A DNA stretch of 64,000 nucleotides from Ochotona curzoniae (GCF_017591425.1 NW_024464918.1:12398001-12462000), one strand, 5' to 3'; positions 1 through 12,652 are shown, counted from the first letter of the stretch. Made by a program: numbers and translations. The notes: generated by a model not told the origin, from the sequence alone.

Positions 1-391
1 CAAGCTTTAGCTCAAATAAGCTGTCCCATGAGGCAGTGAAGTGTGTTGGGAGTTTGAGAAATACCGGAACAGAATCCCCTGTTGTCTGGTGAATTTTATC
101 TGTGACATGGGGTTTGACACATAGCAGGTTGCAATAAATGGTTATAGGATAAGTGGTTGGAGATGATCAACCAGACTATACCCTTTATCTCTGTCTGTAT
201 TCCTGGCATCCTAGTGAGATTTGCATTTCCCCAAAAGGTAGATGAGGGCATCAGAACCCAGAGTCACGGAGAATCAAGGGTCTTAGGGACGTTTCCAGCT
301 GTGTACCTGTAATTAAGAATCACCCCCCAAGGGAACTCTGCAGGTCACACTGATGGCTGTGATGAAAGCTCACAATTCTCCTCCCTTCCAG
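1..391 (+). other. ATP10B: ATP10B intron (3' portion)
   Basis: Single-copy-looking intronic sequence leading into the splice acceptor 'ctcccttccag' at 381-391. I see no repeat and no further exon. The exon for the preceding part of the P-domain must lie before base 1. Confidence 0.7.
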
Positions 392-517
392 GCTGTCATG
401 TCCAGTGACTTCGCCATCTCCCGCTTCAGGTACCTCAAGAAGTTGCTGCTCGTCCACGGCCACTGGTGCTATTCACGCTTGGCCAGAATGGTGGTGTACT
501 TCTTCTATAAGAACGTG
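392..517 (+). CDS. ATP10B: ATP10B exon: end of P-domain hinge and start of TM5
   Basis: This exon has 42 codons, in phase 0 at both ends. The acceptor is AG at 390-391 and the donor is GTGAGT at 518. The translation starts [15 protein letters not shown], the P4-ATPase stretch after the GDGAND-type hinge. It continues through the signature HGHWCYSR and ends [13 protein letters not shown], the beginning of TM5. The lysine in YKN matches the TM5 lysine known in other flippases (for example ATP8A2) to be needed for phospholipid transport. In-frame reading past the donor gives unrelated Pro/Ala-rich residues, so the exon stops at 517. The upstream ATG at 362 is intronic and is not a start. No damage is seen. 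Confidence 0.93.
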
Positions 518-2387
518 GTGAGTGGCCCTGCAGCAACACCCCCTGCTGCCCCCGCAGGTCTTGCAGGTCCTGGCCCTGGGGACAGCACAGAGAATGAGTC
601 AGGCTGACCTGCATGTTTGGATGTAGAAACTGTTTTAATAGCTCTGTGATCTTGGGTGAACAACTTAATTCTCTGGGCTTTAGTTTCCTTAAGAGAAAAA
701 GGGATGATAGTTTATTTTCATGAAAATGTAAGAAAGGGTGATACTGTATGAGAACTATTGGACAAATAGCAGGCAGCAGGAGGGGTTATGAGCAGGAACT
801 CAGGACTCAGATATACTGTTTCCACTGTAATATTTCCATATGTGGAAATATCTGCCAAACTTCCATTTTACCATGTGTAAAGTGGAGGCAGTAATGGTAT
901 GTTTTTATACATGTGGGATGCTTAAGCTGTGGAATTGTACATTTTGTGGGGAGAATGCATAGTTTTCCAAACCATTCTGCATCAGATTTGTCCAATGGTT
1001 CCATCTACAGATGACACTAAGAAAATGGGGCCTGAATTGATTAACTCAATTCAAGGGTCCTATTTGGGTGGCAGGAATGCATTTGTTTGTGCCCTCATGC
1101 CTGCCTTACAGCAAGCTGGAGTCAGGAGCTGGACATCCAGCCTAGGCCCTCCTGCAGAGGATGTTGGGCATCTGAAATGGTATGCTAAGCAGTAGCAGAA
1201 ATACGCAACCCCCCCCGGCTTTATTTTTTGGTTATTAGGAAACAGATTTGAATATATATGATCTTAGGCTTCCTCTCTGGACAGCTGCTCCCAAGGCAGA
1301 GCTGTACCCCAGGGCTTGGATGGGGGGAGGTAAAGGTGTGTAACTAATGTAAGACTTCTACGCCAGAACTGAATATCTTGGCAGCAGCACATCTCCTTGC
1401 TGAAAGTTCTTGCAGGTGTTGTTGGTGTTGTTGTGTGAGTGACGCATCTCTGGTTAGCTTTCTCTGAGTCCCAGTTTGTTCATCAACAAGAACAGGGAGG
1501 CAATCCTCCATATGTCTATTAACGTACTGTGTGCCTTGGAAATGGTGTTGTGTTGCAAAGACGGTGTTGGGGTGAGAAACAGAGTGGTGTCTGTGTTGTT
1601 AGAACAATCCATGGTTAATGATGGTTACAGAGTATTACTGTCTTAAGGAAATATAGGAATGAGTTATGCACTCTAGTTCTATATAATGCCCAAGAGCCTC
1701 CAAATATCATCTGATTCTTGTTTGTGTAAAACCCAGGGTAATAATAGAGAAACACAGCAGTTAAGGGTGCCTACAACGTAGCATTTTATTTATTAGTTGA
1801 GTTTCTTGCTGTCCCGGTTTGTCCCGGTTTGCCATTCCAGCCATGCGAGTCACCCTAGCTGAGGAGTGAGACAGTCTGTCAAAGTTCAATGTATCTAAGT
1901 AAACAGTATGACAAATAATAACGTAAATTCAATCAAGTGGATGGTAATATTCTCTCAGCAAGTCTATGGGAACAAGTCAGTCTAGTTGACTAGACACGCA
2001 CTCTGAGAGGTTTTTTTACTTAGAATGCAAAATATGCCTGCTTAATTGGGGTGGGGGGGAGCATGCAAAGATTCTTTTGAATAAGCACTGCCTCTTCTCA
2101 GCTTTAAATTTGAACGGTTCCATGCAGCCACGCTTTCAAAGTGCCGATGACGTTTTTGGCCTGATGCTCCAGCCGCCCCGGTAGGTATTCATTGTCTGTT
2201 CGTTGCAGTTAGAAGGTGAAGAACTGCGATGTCTTCCACATCTGAAACCAATTTCAGAGAGTATTAAAAGCCTGCATGCTGTGAAATGTGAACATTGAAT
2301 TGACTGTGGAGTTCAACACTGGAGTTTCTTCCAGGCATCCAATCTGAGACATGCTGCTTACTTACCAGGGCTGTTCTGTGTGTGCAG
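518..2387 (+). other. ATP10B: ATP10B intron
   Basis: Intron of 1870 bases between GTGAGT and the acceptor 'ctgtgtgtgcag' (2376-2387). It contains one MIR-like fragment near 640-760. The rest, including a short C run near 1210 and a G run near 2051, shows no recognisable repeat or exon. 'gtcccggttt' occurs twice in tandem at 1813-1832. Confidence 0.7.
640..762 (+). repeat. MIR-like SINE fragment
   Basis: Contains the MIR core order 'ctgtgatcttgggtgaa' followed by 'ttagtttcctt' and a GGGATGATA-type segment, which parallels the conserved MIR core. It is old and diverged. Boundaries are approximate. Confidence 0.6.
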
Positions 2388-2588
2388 TGCTATGTCATGC
2401 TGCTCTTCTGGTATCAGTTCTTCTGTGGCTTCACTGGCTCCACCATGATCGACTACTGGCAGATGATATTCTTCAATCTCTTCTTTACGTCCGTGCCCCC
2501 TCTCCTGTTTGGAATCCTGGATAAAGATGTGTCTGCAGAAACACTGTTGGCATTGCCCGAGCTGTACCAGAGTGGGCAGAAGTGTGAG
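2388..2588 (+). CDS. ATP10B: ATP10B exon: TM5-TM6 and following loop
   Basis: This exon has 67 codons, phase 0 at both ends, with acceptor AG at 2386-2387 and donor GTAAGT at 2589. The translation starts [17 protein letters not shown], completing TM5, then [18 protein letters not shown] follows, the P4-ATPase TM6 motif whose asparagine and Pro-Pro are strongly conserved. The exon closes with [19 protein letters not shown] and GQKCE. The KDVSAETLL loop is a class 5 (ATP10) hallmark. A decayed second copy of the end of this exon, with its donor, lies about 227 bases downstream (2781-2825). Confidence 0.93.
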
Positions 2589-2619
2589 GTAAGTGCTAGT
2601 TGAGTGCAGTAGCATGGTC

Positions 2620-2775
2620 GGAATGCTGCCGCCACTTAATTGCTAAGGTCACACATTGAGAAAGAGCTGGGAGTTAAAGCCCAACATTCCGACTTGTCTG
2701 TTCTCCATTGCGTCTGTTCTGAGAAGCTAAGATGCTGAAGGTTGCTTGTTGGCATGTGTAGGGACACAGAGAAGC
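2620..2775 (-). repeat. MIR-like fragment, first of two similar copies
   Basis: Read on the + strand, 'ctaaggtcacaca' followed by 'gagctgggagttaaa' corresponds to the antisense MIR core (AAGGTCACACAGC, then GAGCTGGGATTTGAA). It shares derived differences, including 'gagaaagagctgggagttaa', with the copy at 5440-5600. This suggests local duplication after insertion. Confidence 0.55.
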
Positions 2776-2780
2776 TACTG

Positions 2781-2823
2781 TGCAAGAGGTGCACAACAGT
2801 AGGCAGAAGCATGAGGTAAGTGC

Positions 2824-2825
<2 letters not shown>
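2781..2825 (+). pseudogene. Decayed duplicate of the ATP10B exon tail with splice donor
   Basis: This segment aligns base for base, with about ten differences, to 2553-2597, which is the last ~36 bases of the TM5-TM6 exon plus its GTAAGTGC donor. Both copies share 'ggcagaag' and 'tgaggtaagtgc'. Reading on from the genuine donor meets an in-frame TGA within five codons, so using this second donor would not extend the protein. It is probably a relic of a tandem duplication with a spacing of about 227 bases. Confidence 0.6.

Positions 2826-2827
<2 letters not shown>

Positions 2828-2849
<22 letters not shown>
2828..2849. repeat. (G)22 homopolymer
   Basis: Twenty-two consecutive G on the + strand, directly upstream of the (GAAA)n tract. 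Such a length is unstable and may be an approximation in the assembly. Confidence 0.95.
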
Positions 2850-2859
<10 letters not shown>

Positions 2860-2879
2860 AAGACAGCGTGGTTGGTAGG

Positions 2880-3882
<1,003 letters not shown>

Positions 3883-3910
3883 TCTTTAAAAAAAACCTGA
3901 GTAGAACTTG

Positions 3911-4150
3911 TGTAGTTCCACTTCACTCAGGCCTCTCCTCAGTGACTGCTACCAGTCAGAAAGAAAGAACGAACGAACCAGAAAGACTTACTTACTGTGT
4001 AGTTCCAGTTCACTCAGGCCTCTCCTCAGCGACTGCTACCAGACAGAAAGACAGAATCTGACAGACAGAAAGAACCAGACAGAAAGAGTGGAAACCAGAG
4101 AAAGAGTGGAGAGAGGAAGGAAGGGAGGGGGACAGACAGAGAAAAGAGAA
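3911..4150 (+). repeat. Two-copy 87-base tandem repeat with purine-rich tail
   Basis: 'tgtagttcca' followed by 'ttcactcaggcctctcctca' occurs at 3911 and again at 3998, giving a period of 87. Each copy ends in 'gctaccag' and a CAGAAAG run. The second passes into degenerate CAGA/GAAAG/GGAAGG purine-rich sequence to about 4150. Confidence 0.8.
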
Positions 4151-5439
4151 ACCCTGCCCTCAGGTTCTGCAGTTTCCTCACATACAATACTTTTCTGCTA
4201 TATTTGTCATTTGGTACTGAGGATGTTGCAGCAGACCAGTGACTATCTATTTATGTCTCAAATTAATATGGCATTATCCTGGTAAAGAGATTTTATTTTA
4301 TTTCATCCCTCCCAGCAGACCCCAGGCTGAGAGCCACTCGGACTAATTACTAGTGTGTACCTGTAACTTAGGGCCTTCGGAGAACCAAGCCCAGTAATAA
4401 TCCAAAGCCTGAAGGAGTGAGTAAGGCAGCAGCCAAGTAGAGGGACAAAGGAGACAAGACAGTTCTATGTATCTAAGTTAGCTTCTTACTGTACCCTTCC
4501 CATAGGCATCCTAGCTATATACTACAAGATATACATAGTCTATTACTGAAACATGTACCATTAAAAAGCATCAGTGTGGCAAAAACAAAGTCAGTGCCAG
4601 GTGTTAAGCCTAGCAGTTACAATACTACTTAATATATTTGAGCCCACGTTTTCTAACACGGGAGGCAAACAGCACCCTGAGCTTCCTAGTGATGCAGATC
4701 TTGGCAGGCAACCGCGATGCTTCACATAGCTTGGTTTCCGTCACCTGGATTGAGTTCCCAAATCCTGCCTTCAGCCTTACTGCTTCCCTGCCCCACTGCA
4801 GGCATTTGGGAGTCGGTCATGGGGGAACTCTTTATCTCTACCTCTGTAGGAATCCAGAACAAGTTAAGGTAAAAGCCACCAAGTAAGAAGACTTCGCACG
4901 AAAGCCACTGAGCTCTGTCTCTGGGAAGCCTTGATCCTGGCTGCGTATGGGATATGCCAGGGATCTACATTTTAACAAGTGTACAATAGCAAGAGTAGAG
5001 AGAACATGATAATAGTACTAAGTATTAAGGCCCAGTTACATTAATTCTCTTGAGCCACAGTTACATAAATTTTGGGGAAAAACCAATTGTAAGAAAAACA
5101 CTAGTATCCAGAATTTTTATGAAGACTGCCTTGCTTATACGGAAAGCACACAAGGAAACATTTTCCATCCACCTTTTTACTGCCTATTTGTAACAGCCAG
5201 AGCTAAACCACGCTGAAGCCAGGCAGCTCTCTGGATGCCCTAGCTGAAGCCCAGTGAGAACTATCAGCATCTCCCCAGTCCGTAGAGGTGTACATTTCGG
5301 GCCATCATCGACAACTCTCCAAAGCCCATTATCAGAAAGCGTGATTGCAACTAGCATGGTCAGAACTCAAACCCAGCACACCAATGTGAGATCTACGAAT
5401 GGGATGCACAGGTCCCAAGTGGTGGCTTTACCCGTTCTA

Positions 5440-5600
5440 CATGCTGCCCCCACTTAATTCCTAAGGTCGCCCAGTGAGAAAGAGCTGGGAGTTAAAGTCC
5501 AACACTCCCACCTGTATGTTCTCCATTCACTCTTTTCTGACCACCTGAGGTAACAGACGCTGTAGGTCCCTTCTTGTCATCCCTAGCCACACACAGAAAC
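5440..5600 (-). repeat. MIR-like fragment, second of two similar copies
   Basis: Contains 'ctaaggtcgcccagtgagaa' and 'agagctgggagttaaag', again the antisense MIR core. It is close to 2620-2775 over about 100 bases including the left flank (atgctgcc-ccacttaatt). The copy lies just upstream of the next coding exon. Confidence 0.55.
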
Positions 5601-5665
5601 AACTGCTTGCAAACAACAGAGTTCACTTCAGTAACAGTCATCAAGGGTATGCTCTCTCCTGGCAG

Positions 5666-5746
5666 TGCTACAATCCACTGACGTTCTGGATTACGATCAT
5701 GGATGCAGTCTACCAAAGCCTCGTCTGTTTCTTTGTTCCTTACCTG
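5666..5746 (+). CDS. ATP10B: ATP10B exon: TM7
   Basis: A short exon of 27 codons, phase 0 at both ends. The acceptor is AG at 5664-5665 after a 'ctctctcctgg' pyrimidine tract, and the donor is GTAAGT at 5747. It translates to CYNPLTFWITIMDAVYQSLV followed by CFFVPYL, which is the membrane segment TM7 with the conserved FW, DA-YQS and PY elements of ATP10 proteins. It was found by homology and splice sites, being too short to stand out as an open frame. The two neighbouring exons join it in frame. Confidence 0.92.
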
Positions 5747-6432
5747 GTAAGTTGTGGTCACACTGCAACCAGGTACATTGCATGTAGGCCTGGTTATGCC
5801 TTTCTGGACATTTCAATGCGATGATCCGCAGGTCACATCTAACCCAGGGTCTTTGAATAATTACCTTACTTTCTGGTCACCTTTCACAATCAAGATGTTA
5901 TGACACTGGGTGTCTACTACACCTGTTTGTCCCATACCTGGCTGTATTTGCACATGTACTGTTTTGCAGCATGGTCACTACAAGTGTTTGATTTTACAAT
6001 CTAACGTATCCCTCTAACTTCAAAGCAAAAAGTTCGGAAAAGCCAGAGATAACTTTCATAAAGAGCAGTTACCTGAGAGCAAAGGTTACCAGTCCTAGCC
6101 CTGCTATCCAGCTTAAATTACTGAGACCACAGGCATATTGCACACTTAACACAGGTTCCACATAGACTAATTCCCACCAAGTCAAATGTGAACCTTACCT
6201 ACTGTTGGCTAGGATAGACAGCTATCTTCATCCTTCCCAATCTACAATTCTCTCCCCTGCCAGGCTGTGTTTGCCATTGGCCTTCCGTGTGCTCCTCTAT
6301 CAGTTCCCCAAAGCTAGTACCTGCACATTTGTGCTGCGCCGGTTTCTTCTCTCCACACATATCTTTGATGATACTTTGCATTCGTGCCTTCCTGAGCACA
6401 CCTCACAATGCACATCTTTTTCTCCTCTGCAG
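5747..6432 (+). other. ATP10B: ATP10B intron
   Basis: Intron of 686 bases, the shortest here, between GTAAGT and the acceptor 'ttctcctctgcag'. No repeat is recognised. The open frame that runs into the next exon from 6205 is intronic before 6433. Confidence 0.7.
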
Positions 6433-6537
6433 ACCTACAAGGACTCTGATATTGATGTCTTTACCTTTGGGACGCCAATCAACACCGTCTCCCTCACCAC
6501 AATCCTCTTGCACCAGGCAATGGAAATGAAGACCTGG
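6433..6537 (+). CDS. ATP10B: ATP10B exon: exoplasmic loop and TM8
   Basis: This exon has 35 codons, phase 0 at both ends. The acceptor is AG at 6431-6432 and the donor is GTACGA at 6538, slightly off consensus. The translation reads [20 protein letters not shown], then [15 protein letters not shown]. The DSDIDVF-FGTP segment is the short loop before TM8 typical of ATP10 proteins. MEMKTW leads into the next loop, where ATP10A and ATP10D differ. The exon is intact. Confidence 0.93.
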
Positions 6538-8420
6538 GTACGAGTCCCAGAGCCCCTCTGGTTTAAAAAACTATACTGCTTTTTCATTGACTATATTAGT
6601 ATTTCTGACTTGTCTACCTATGCTACAGGTCCATTCGGCAAGTGTACATAGCTCATTCCTCTGCCCCACTTCTGCAGGCATGAAAGAGGTCAAGTCAGTA
6701 GAATTCCTCACGTCAATCTGCTTAGCATCTAACCAGGCTTACAAAACTAGTACTAAGTAAATAACTGGCAAAAATTGAATATGTATGTTGAGAAGAGGCT
6801 TAGAGGTATTTCAGGGACAAAGAAAACATACTGGAGGCTGTATTAGGTAGGAAAGCTTCCCATAATTTGCAAGTGAGATAGCACGTTACTGCCTGCAGAT
6901 AACTACATTCCAAACATGTCCAAATAACACATTTTGACATCTACAAAGTCAATTTCTGCCTTGTTCATTGACTTCTTCCAATTAGTGACAACTATAAAAA
7001 CTTGAAAGTATATCCTGGACAGTGATTTACATCATTTACTCATATACTATCAGGTAACCTCTAAGAGCTCACTGTGTATTGGAAAACGCCTTTTAACAGA
7101 AACACTATTTATACGGCATCATGTTATATATTTTGATATACAGAATAAAATGATTCAATCAAGTTAACTGTGCATCAACCCATCCTTTGTCATGAGAACA
7201 TTAAAAGATATTTTCATCATTTTAGAATATACCATACACTATGATCAGCTGTGCCACCCACGCAGCACAAGAGATCACTGTAATTTATTCTTCCCATCTA
7301 TTTCCATCATACATATTTAGAAACAGATAAATTTGAGAAACTTGCCCAAAGCAGTTCAGGATAAAACCAAGTTTGGAACCCTGACAGTGTAGCAGTCTGG
7401 GCAAATAAAAATGAGTACTAGCACTTGCAGACCATATTCCAAACTGATTCACCCTTTGAGCCCAACTGAAAACTTGGAAAAACTGCCCAACATTGCCTCA
7501 CCATGTTCCTAAGTTCGGCAATGGAATTTGTATTCCATCCCCTACCCTCACCACCTGCCACCATGACCACCATAGGCCAAACCAGGCCCTGAGCAGCCAG
7601 ACATTCTGGGTCACCAAGTTCCCATTTTCAAAGTTCCTTCTGCTCCAGCACATGCCAGTGCCAGAAAAGATGGAACTAAGTATAGGGCAAAACAGTAGAG
7701 CACAGAGCCCAGTGCCCGGCAGAGACTTGGACCTCATTTACCATTTCATTCAACCTGCTCCACTCAAGAAACTGAGCTCAGGAAGGGGAATAAGCTACCT
7801 TGAGCTTATGAGAAGCTGTGGGCAAGGGAGGTGAGACCCAGAGACACATATTAGGACCTGAGCCAAGTGAGGACGACATTTACAGCTCTTTAAAAAATGA
7901 AGAATGGTCATTGACATGAAATACGCATTTTGGGAAATGCTGCTTAGATTGGACAGCAGTAAGAACCAAATTGTCAAAATGGGATCTCATCCAGAATGCC
8001 ACACCAACATGAAAAATGAGAAGGAAGTCTGCCTAGGCTGACACCACATATACAAGTCACAGGAACAGAAAACTAATGATAGTGAATTACCTTCTGAAGG
8101 GATCATCATTGAGCATGACAGTGAGTCAATGCATCTGCAGGTAGTGCCTTCCACTGATACGGCACTGAGAGGGATGATGTTGAAGTCCCCTAGAGGCTAT
8201 GAACCTGTTACCTTCACAATACTACAGTATTACATTGGAAAAGGAAAAATATTTGACAGGTAGATGATATTAGCGTAACTTCCTTCTAAGACTTTGCAGA
8301 TTCACACTTTAATTACAGAAACACTTCAGCAACAATAGCAAAGACCAAAAAACTTAGAACTGTAACAAAAGGATATTTTATGCTAGAGTCTTGCTTATAA
8401 ATAGGATACAAATGTAACTT

Positions 8421-8680
8421 TAGTTTTTATTTCAAAATCAGAGTTATAGAGAGAGATCTTCCATCCACTGGTTCATGCTGCAAACATCAAAGCCAGGTCA
8501 GTTCAAAACTGAGAGCCAAGAGTTTCCCCTGGATCTCCTATGCAGGGACAGGGGCCCTGTTCTACTATCTTCCCAAGCCATTGACACCACACTCGACTGG
8601 AAGTAGACTGTCCAACACTCAGACTGGCACCCATATGGGATGCCAGCACCGCAAGCAGAGTCTTATCAGGCTAAGAACAT
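8421..8680 (-). repeat. Lagomorph C-type SINE, diverged
   Basis: Reverse-orientation C-SINE. 'gagagagatcttccatccac' marks the tail side and 'ggcacccatatgggatgcc' marks the B-box side near 8630. It is strongly diverged in the middle. Confidence 0.65.
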
Positions 8681-8780
8681 GTTTCCATATAAGAATTCAC
8701 TTACTACCTTAAAAACTTAATAATTGGGACCGGCATCAAGGCAAAGTAGACAAAGCTGCCGTATGCACTGGTAACATCCC

Positions 8781-8826
8781 ATAGAGTTACCAGTGTGTGT
8801 CCTATAGAGTTACCAGTGTGTGTCCT
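8781..8826 (+). repeat. 23-base exact tandem duplication
   Basis: The unit beginning 'atagagttaccagtgtgtgt' is present twice in tandem (8781-8803 and 8804-8826) without mismatch, implying a recent local duplication. Confidence 0.85.
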
Positions 8827-9301
8827 AGCTGATCTCTTTACAATATACCCCCTTTTGCCGGCCTGGGAAAAGCAACAGAATATGACCATAGTGCTTAGGC
8901 CCTGCCACCCATCTGTGAGAACCAGATGATGCTCCTCGCTCAGCCCTCACTACTGCAGTCATTAAGGGAGTGAAACAGTACATTTAAGATCTGTACCTCC
9001 CATTTTTTTTTTAAGCAAAGTCCTGAAGATTATTTACGGTTTATCATTGATGGAATGAGGGAAAGAAACATGGAATCAGAACATTCTACTGCCTAGGAAG
9101 ATTAAAACAAAACAGAAAATGAGAACAAATATGTAAAATAATACAAACACCAAGGTTTAAATTATTTTGAATATAATAAACTCCCCTTTTAAAAGCAAAA
9201 AAAGTAGAACCAATTAGATTCCATATTTAAATGGCTAGGATACATTTTCATATGTAACATACATAAAACCCTGCTGCAATAAACTGTTGAGCTAAATAAT
9301 T

Positions 9302-9570
9302 AACTCTGGTTAGGACACCACAGTTCTGTACCCGGCTGCCTAGCTTTGAGTCCTGGCTCCACTCAGAAGTCTAGTCTTCCTGCTAATGCATGCCACAGGA
9401 AGCATCCAAGCAAGGGTGAAAGCCATGGGTCCCTTTCCCCCCCAACGGAGACCAGAACAGAGTTTCTGGCTCCCAGTTCCTATTGAGTCTAGATCCACGC
9501 ACTGCAGGCTTTGGGGGAGTTAACAACACACAGGAAATCTCCCTCACATACATACACGATGAAAAAATTA
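9302..9570 (+). repeat. Old lagomorph SINE, forward
   Basis: A diverged SINE: 'gagtcctggctccactcaga' corresponds to the B-box region, and 'gtttctggctcccag' to the part preceding the CT-rich tail. Limits are approximate. Confidence 0.45.
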
Positions 9571-9886
9571 AACACTATTCCCCAAACCCACACTTATCCT
9601 TTACCTACCTATAATGAAAATGACATTCTCCATCACAAAGGAAAGTGAAAGAATCAAAACTAAAAACCAATGTTCTCTGATAACATGCAGTAAATAATAA
9701 TAATTTAAAGTACCAGCAAATGAAATGTAACATGCTTGGATATTTGTTTCCAAGGCCAGTATTTTTGCCAACTTAATCATGTCAGGACAACTACAATGCA
9801 CCATGACCAGATCATCAGTTAATGGTGTTAAAATTCTGATGCTCCACTCTCCTAGTAAACACAGGAAAAGGGTTATTTTAGTTTGT

Positions 9887-9913
9887 ACACACACACACAC
9901 ACACACACACACA
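9887..9913 (+). repeat. (CA)13 microsatellite
   Basis: Uninterrupted alternating A and C. Confidence 0.95.
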
Positions 9914-10611
9914 AGTCGTTTCTGCAGCAAGACACATTTATGCTAAACCCCAAATTCTGCCTACCTTTTTGAGGACAGTAAGCATCACATATTCACACAG
10001 CTTACCAGCAAACAAAAATTGGTAAGTGATAAGCATAAGCTAATATTCCAGATATGATTACTGAATAAGTGTGCTATTTATGACTATAAACCTATTATAT
10101 TTGAAAAGAAAAATAGAACATTTAGAAACAAAACCTCTAATAACTATCATTTGTTTCAACGGTTGACTTAATAGAAAATAGAAATAGCTGAGAGATTTAG
10201 TACATATCAGTACAGAGGACCCACAATATAAACAGAAGCAAAAACAAATACAATAAAAGGTTCACTAAGAAATAAAGAAGATTATCTGGAAAGGCCTAAT
10301 GTGTATTTGCTTAAAAGCTTGAACTAGTAAGAAGTAAAACAGTCTGACATTGTCTGTACCATAATTTCGGGGCACACTTAAATAAGAACCTGATGGAATG
10401 ACTCCTTGTGAAGGACCATACTATTATAACAACATGGAGAAAATCACCCTGGGGGTGGGATTTGCAGGGAGGGAAATTCCAGAGTCTACCAAATTGTGTC
10501 ATAAAATTCAAACATTCAAAGTAAATATTCAAAACAAAAGTAGTACAATAGCTATATTTGAAATATGAAACATCAGTCCAGATGTAACATTAACTGAAAA
10601 AAAAAAAGGTT

Positions 10612-10845
10612 AACCCACATAATTCCAGTAACAACCAGGAGCCTGAAACTGAATTCAGGTCACCCAGACGGGTGGCAAGGACCCCTCCGTGAACCAAGCA
10701 TCACCTGCCGTGTTCCACGGTGCTCCCTAACAGGAACCTGGATTAGGAGCTGTGTCACTGGCACTCGACTCAGGGTCTCTGACACAGTATGCAGTCAATC
10801 CAAGTTGTCAGTTCATCTGCTGCGCCACATACCAGTAACAATGAT
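10612..10845 (-). repeat. Old lagomorph SINE, reverse
   Basis: The order of motifs 'aggtcacccagacgggtggc', then 'gcactcgactcagggtctct', then 'tctgctgcgccacatacc' fits an old reverse SINE related to, but diverged from, the C type. Confidence 0.45.
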
Positions 10846-11519
10846 TTCTCTCTAAGAAACAACAGATGCAGAGATGGCTAAACTTCCCAGTAGCAATAGT
10901 GGAAAAGAGAAGACAATAGAATGCGTTTTAAATATGCTGAAAGAAAACAATGCAAACAAAAATTCCATTATGCGTGGAGAAATCTTTCAAAAAGGAGAAT
11001 GAAATAAAGCATCAGAGAGTGTCAGCAAAAAAATATCAGATAGATGGTCCAAAATGCAAGGAGCATGAAGGCATAAGAAGTCCTTAATATTTAAAAAAAT
11101 TATTATTGCCCATATTACTCAGTAACTGTAACTTGTACTTTCTTAATCACATAAAATACCGATAAAACTCTTATAATCACTGGAACAGTATAAGAAACTA
11201 AAAAAGCTCTAAGAAAAAAAAATCCAGCATAATTCTCTAACACAAATCATCAACAGCTTTTGGAAAAAGCTCACCATCCCTATTTACCAGAAAACTGCTA
11301 ATTAATGCAAGAAAACCATTCTAATCAAACGATGGTTTCTCAAAAACAACAATTAAAAATAGTGCATACACAGAGAAAGAGAATGTGAACATGCATTGGT
11401 AACACAATTATGAAACAGGGTATGGAAATTTCACAACAACCAAAAAACCTAAGGCAGAACTCTTATGCTAGTATTAACAGAGCTGGGTCAGTACTAACAG
11501 TGCAAAGCATCTAAAAGTA

Positions 11520-12095
11520 GTAACTGAGGTCCCACATGTATTGCACCACTATTCACATTGACCAGCGTAAGCTCAGCTGTGATGACCATCAATGCATACT
11601 AGATCAAGAAGACGTATTTGTGCAGTGGAATGTGATTCAGACTTAAAAATTAAATCCTGACAACATGTCTGGAACTCGAGAACATTATCTTAAATAAGCC
11701 AGACCCAGACACACTTAACAAATGTTCACATGCCACTTTCATGGATAGACACAGCACAGAAAAATCGCACAGAAAACCAGTAGATTCACGGTCATTAGAA
11801 GCTGAGAAGGACACCGGGATGTTCAACTAAGGGGTGCCAGGATACAATTCAATAGGAGTAACAAGCTCCTTCCTATAATGCCATAATGTGACTAGAGTTC
11901 ACAATAACTCTACTTTTAACGAACCTGAAGGAGCAAGGATGTCTAACAAATAAGTATCTTCTATGAATGTGAAAATGATTACCTTCAATTCAACATTTAT
12001 ACATTGTCTGTATCAAATAACCATATTGTACCCTATAAATACATGCCATTGAGTATTGATTAGGAATAAAAACGTTCTTATTCCAGTTAAAATAC
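11520..12095 (+). mobile_element. L1 3' end fragment (old L1M-like)
   Basis: 'attgcaccactattcacatt', then 'aaataagccagacccagaca', then 'tgtaccctataaatacatgc' follow the order of the end of L1 ORF2 and its 3' UTR in old mammalian L1s. Many substitutions are present and no coding capacity remains. Confidence 0.6.
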
Positions 12096-12109
12096 AAAAC
12101 GAAACAGCA

Positions 12110-12440
12110 AGTGCTGGTCAAAATAAGAATTAAGGGAACCCTTGCCGACAGTTGGTGACCATGTGTATCAGTATAGCCACTGTAAAAACCACTGGAAAGC
12201 ATTCTCAAAACTAAATAAAACACATAAAACTACACAGGATGCAACAATCTCAGTGCTAGATTATATCCAAGAGATATGAAAACATTCTTTCCAAGATACT
12301 GCCGATGTGTGTTTATTCTAGCACTACACGCAATAGCCCAGAAATGACCTCCATCCGGTAATAAAATGGACAAAGAAAATGTGGGGCATGCACATAATCA
12401 AATAAAGGTTTTACAATTTTAAGCTTTAAAAATGATAATA
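12110..12440 (+). mobile_element. L1 ORF2 3' fragment
   Basis: 'cagtatagccactgtaaaaa', 'atccaagagatatgaaaaca' and 'ggacaaagaaaatgtggggc' match the order of the late ORF2 region. This region lies upstream of the segment found at 11520-12095, so a second insertion or a rearrangement is implied. Confidence 0.6.
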
Positions 12441-12454
12441 GCAACAGTAACTTA

Positions 12455-12652
12455 TGCTTCAAAAAGTTCATGAAAAATGGAATTAAAAATGTAAGCTGAT
12501 TTTGGTGCAAATAACTTCCTAAAAGTTTCTTCATAACACACAGGCAAAGCATAAACTGATTTGGCTATGCATGGATTTCAAAACTTTGGGACCAAACTAA
12601 GTTGCAGATCTTATCTTAACCCCTTCTTTCATGAACTTTCTGACAAAGGGGA
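12455..12652. mobile_element. Palindromic MITE-like element with terminal inverted repeats
   Basis: The left end 'ttcaaaaagttcatgaaa' (12458) is the reverse complement, with one mismatch, of the right end 'tttcatgaactttctga' (12633). The inner sequence continues to pair imperfectly, with 'gattttggtgcaa' on the left facing 'tttgggaccaaact' on the right. Related single arms occur at 44885-44945 and 53455-53512. The 'ttggtgcaaa' motif recalls mariner-derived MITEs, but the family name is not established. Confidence 0.55.

Noticed and set aside
5492..5761. 89-codon minus-strand frame over an ATP10B exon
   Set aside because: It is antisense shadow of the + strand TM7 exon, which has proper splice sites and matches the family.
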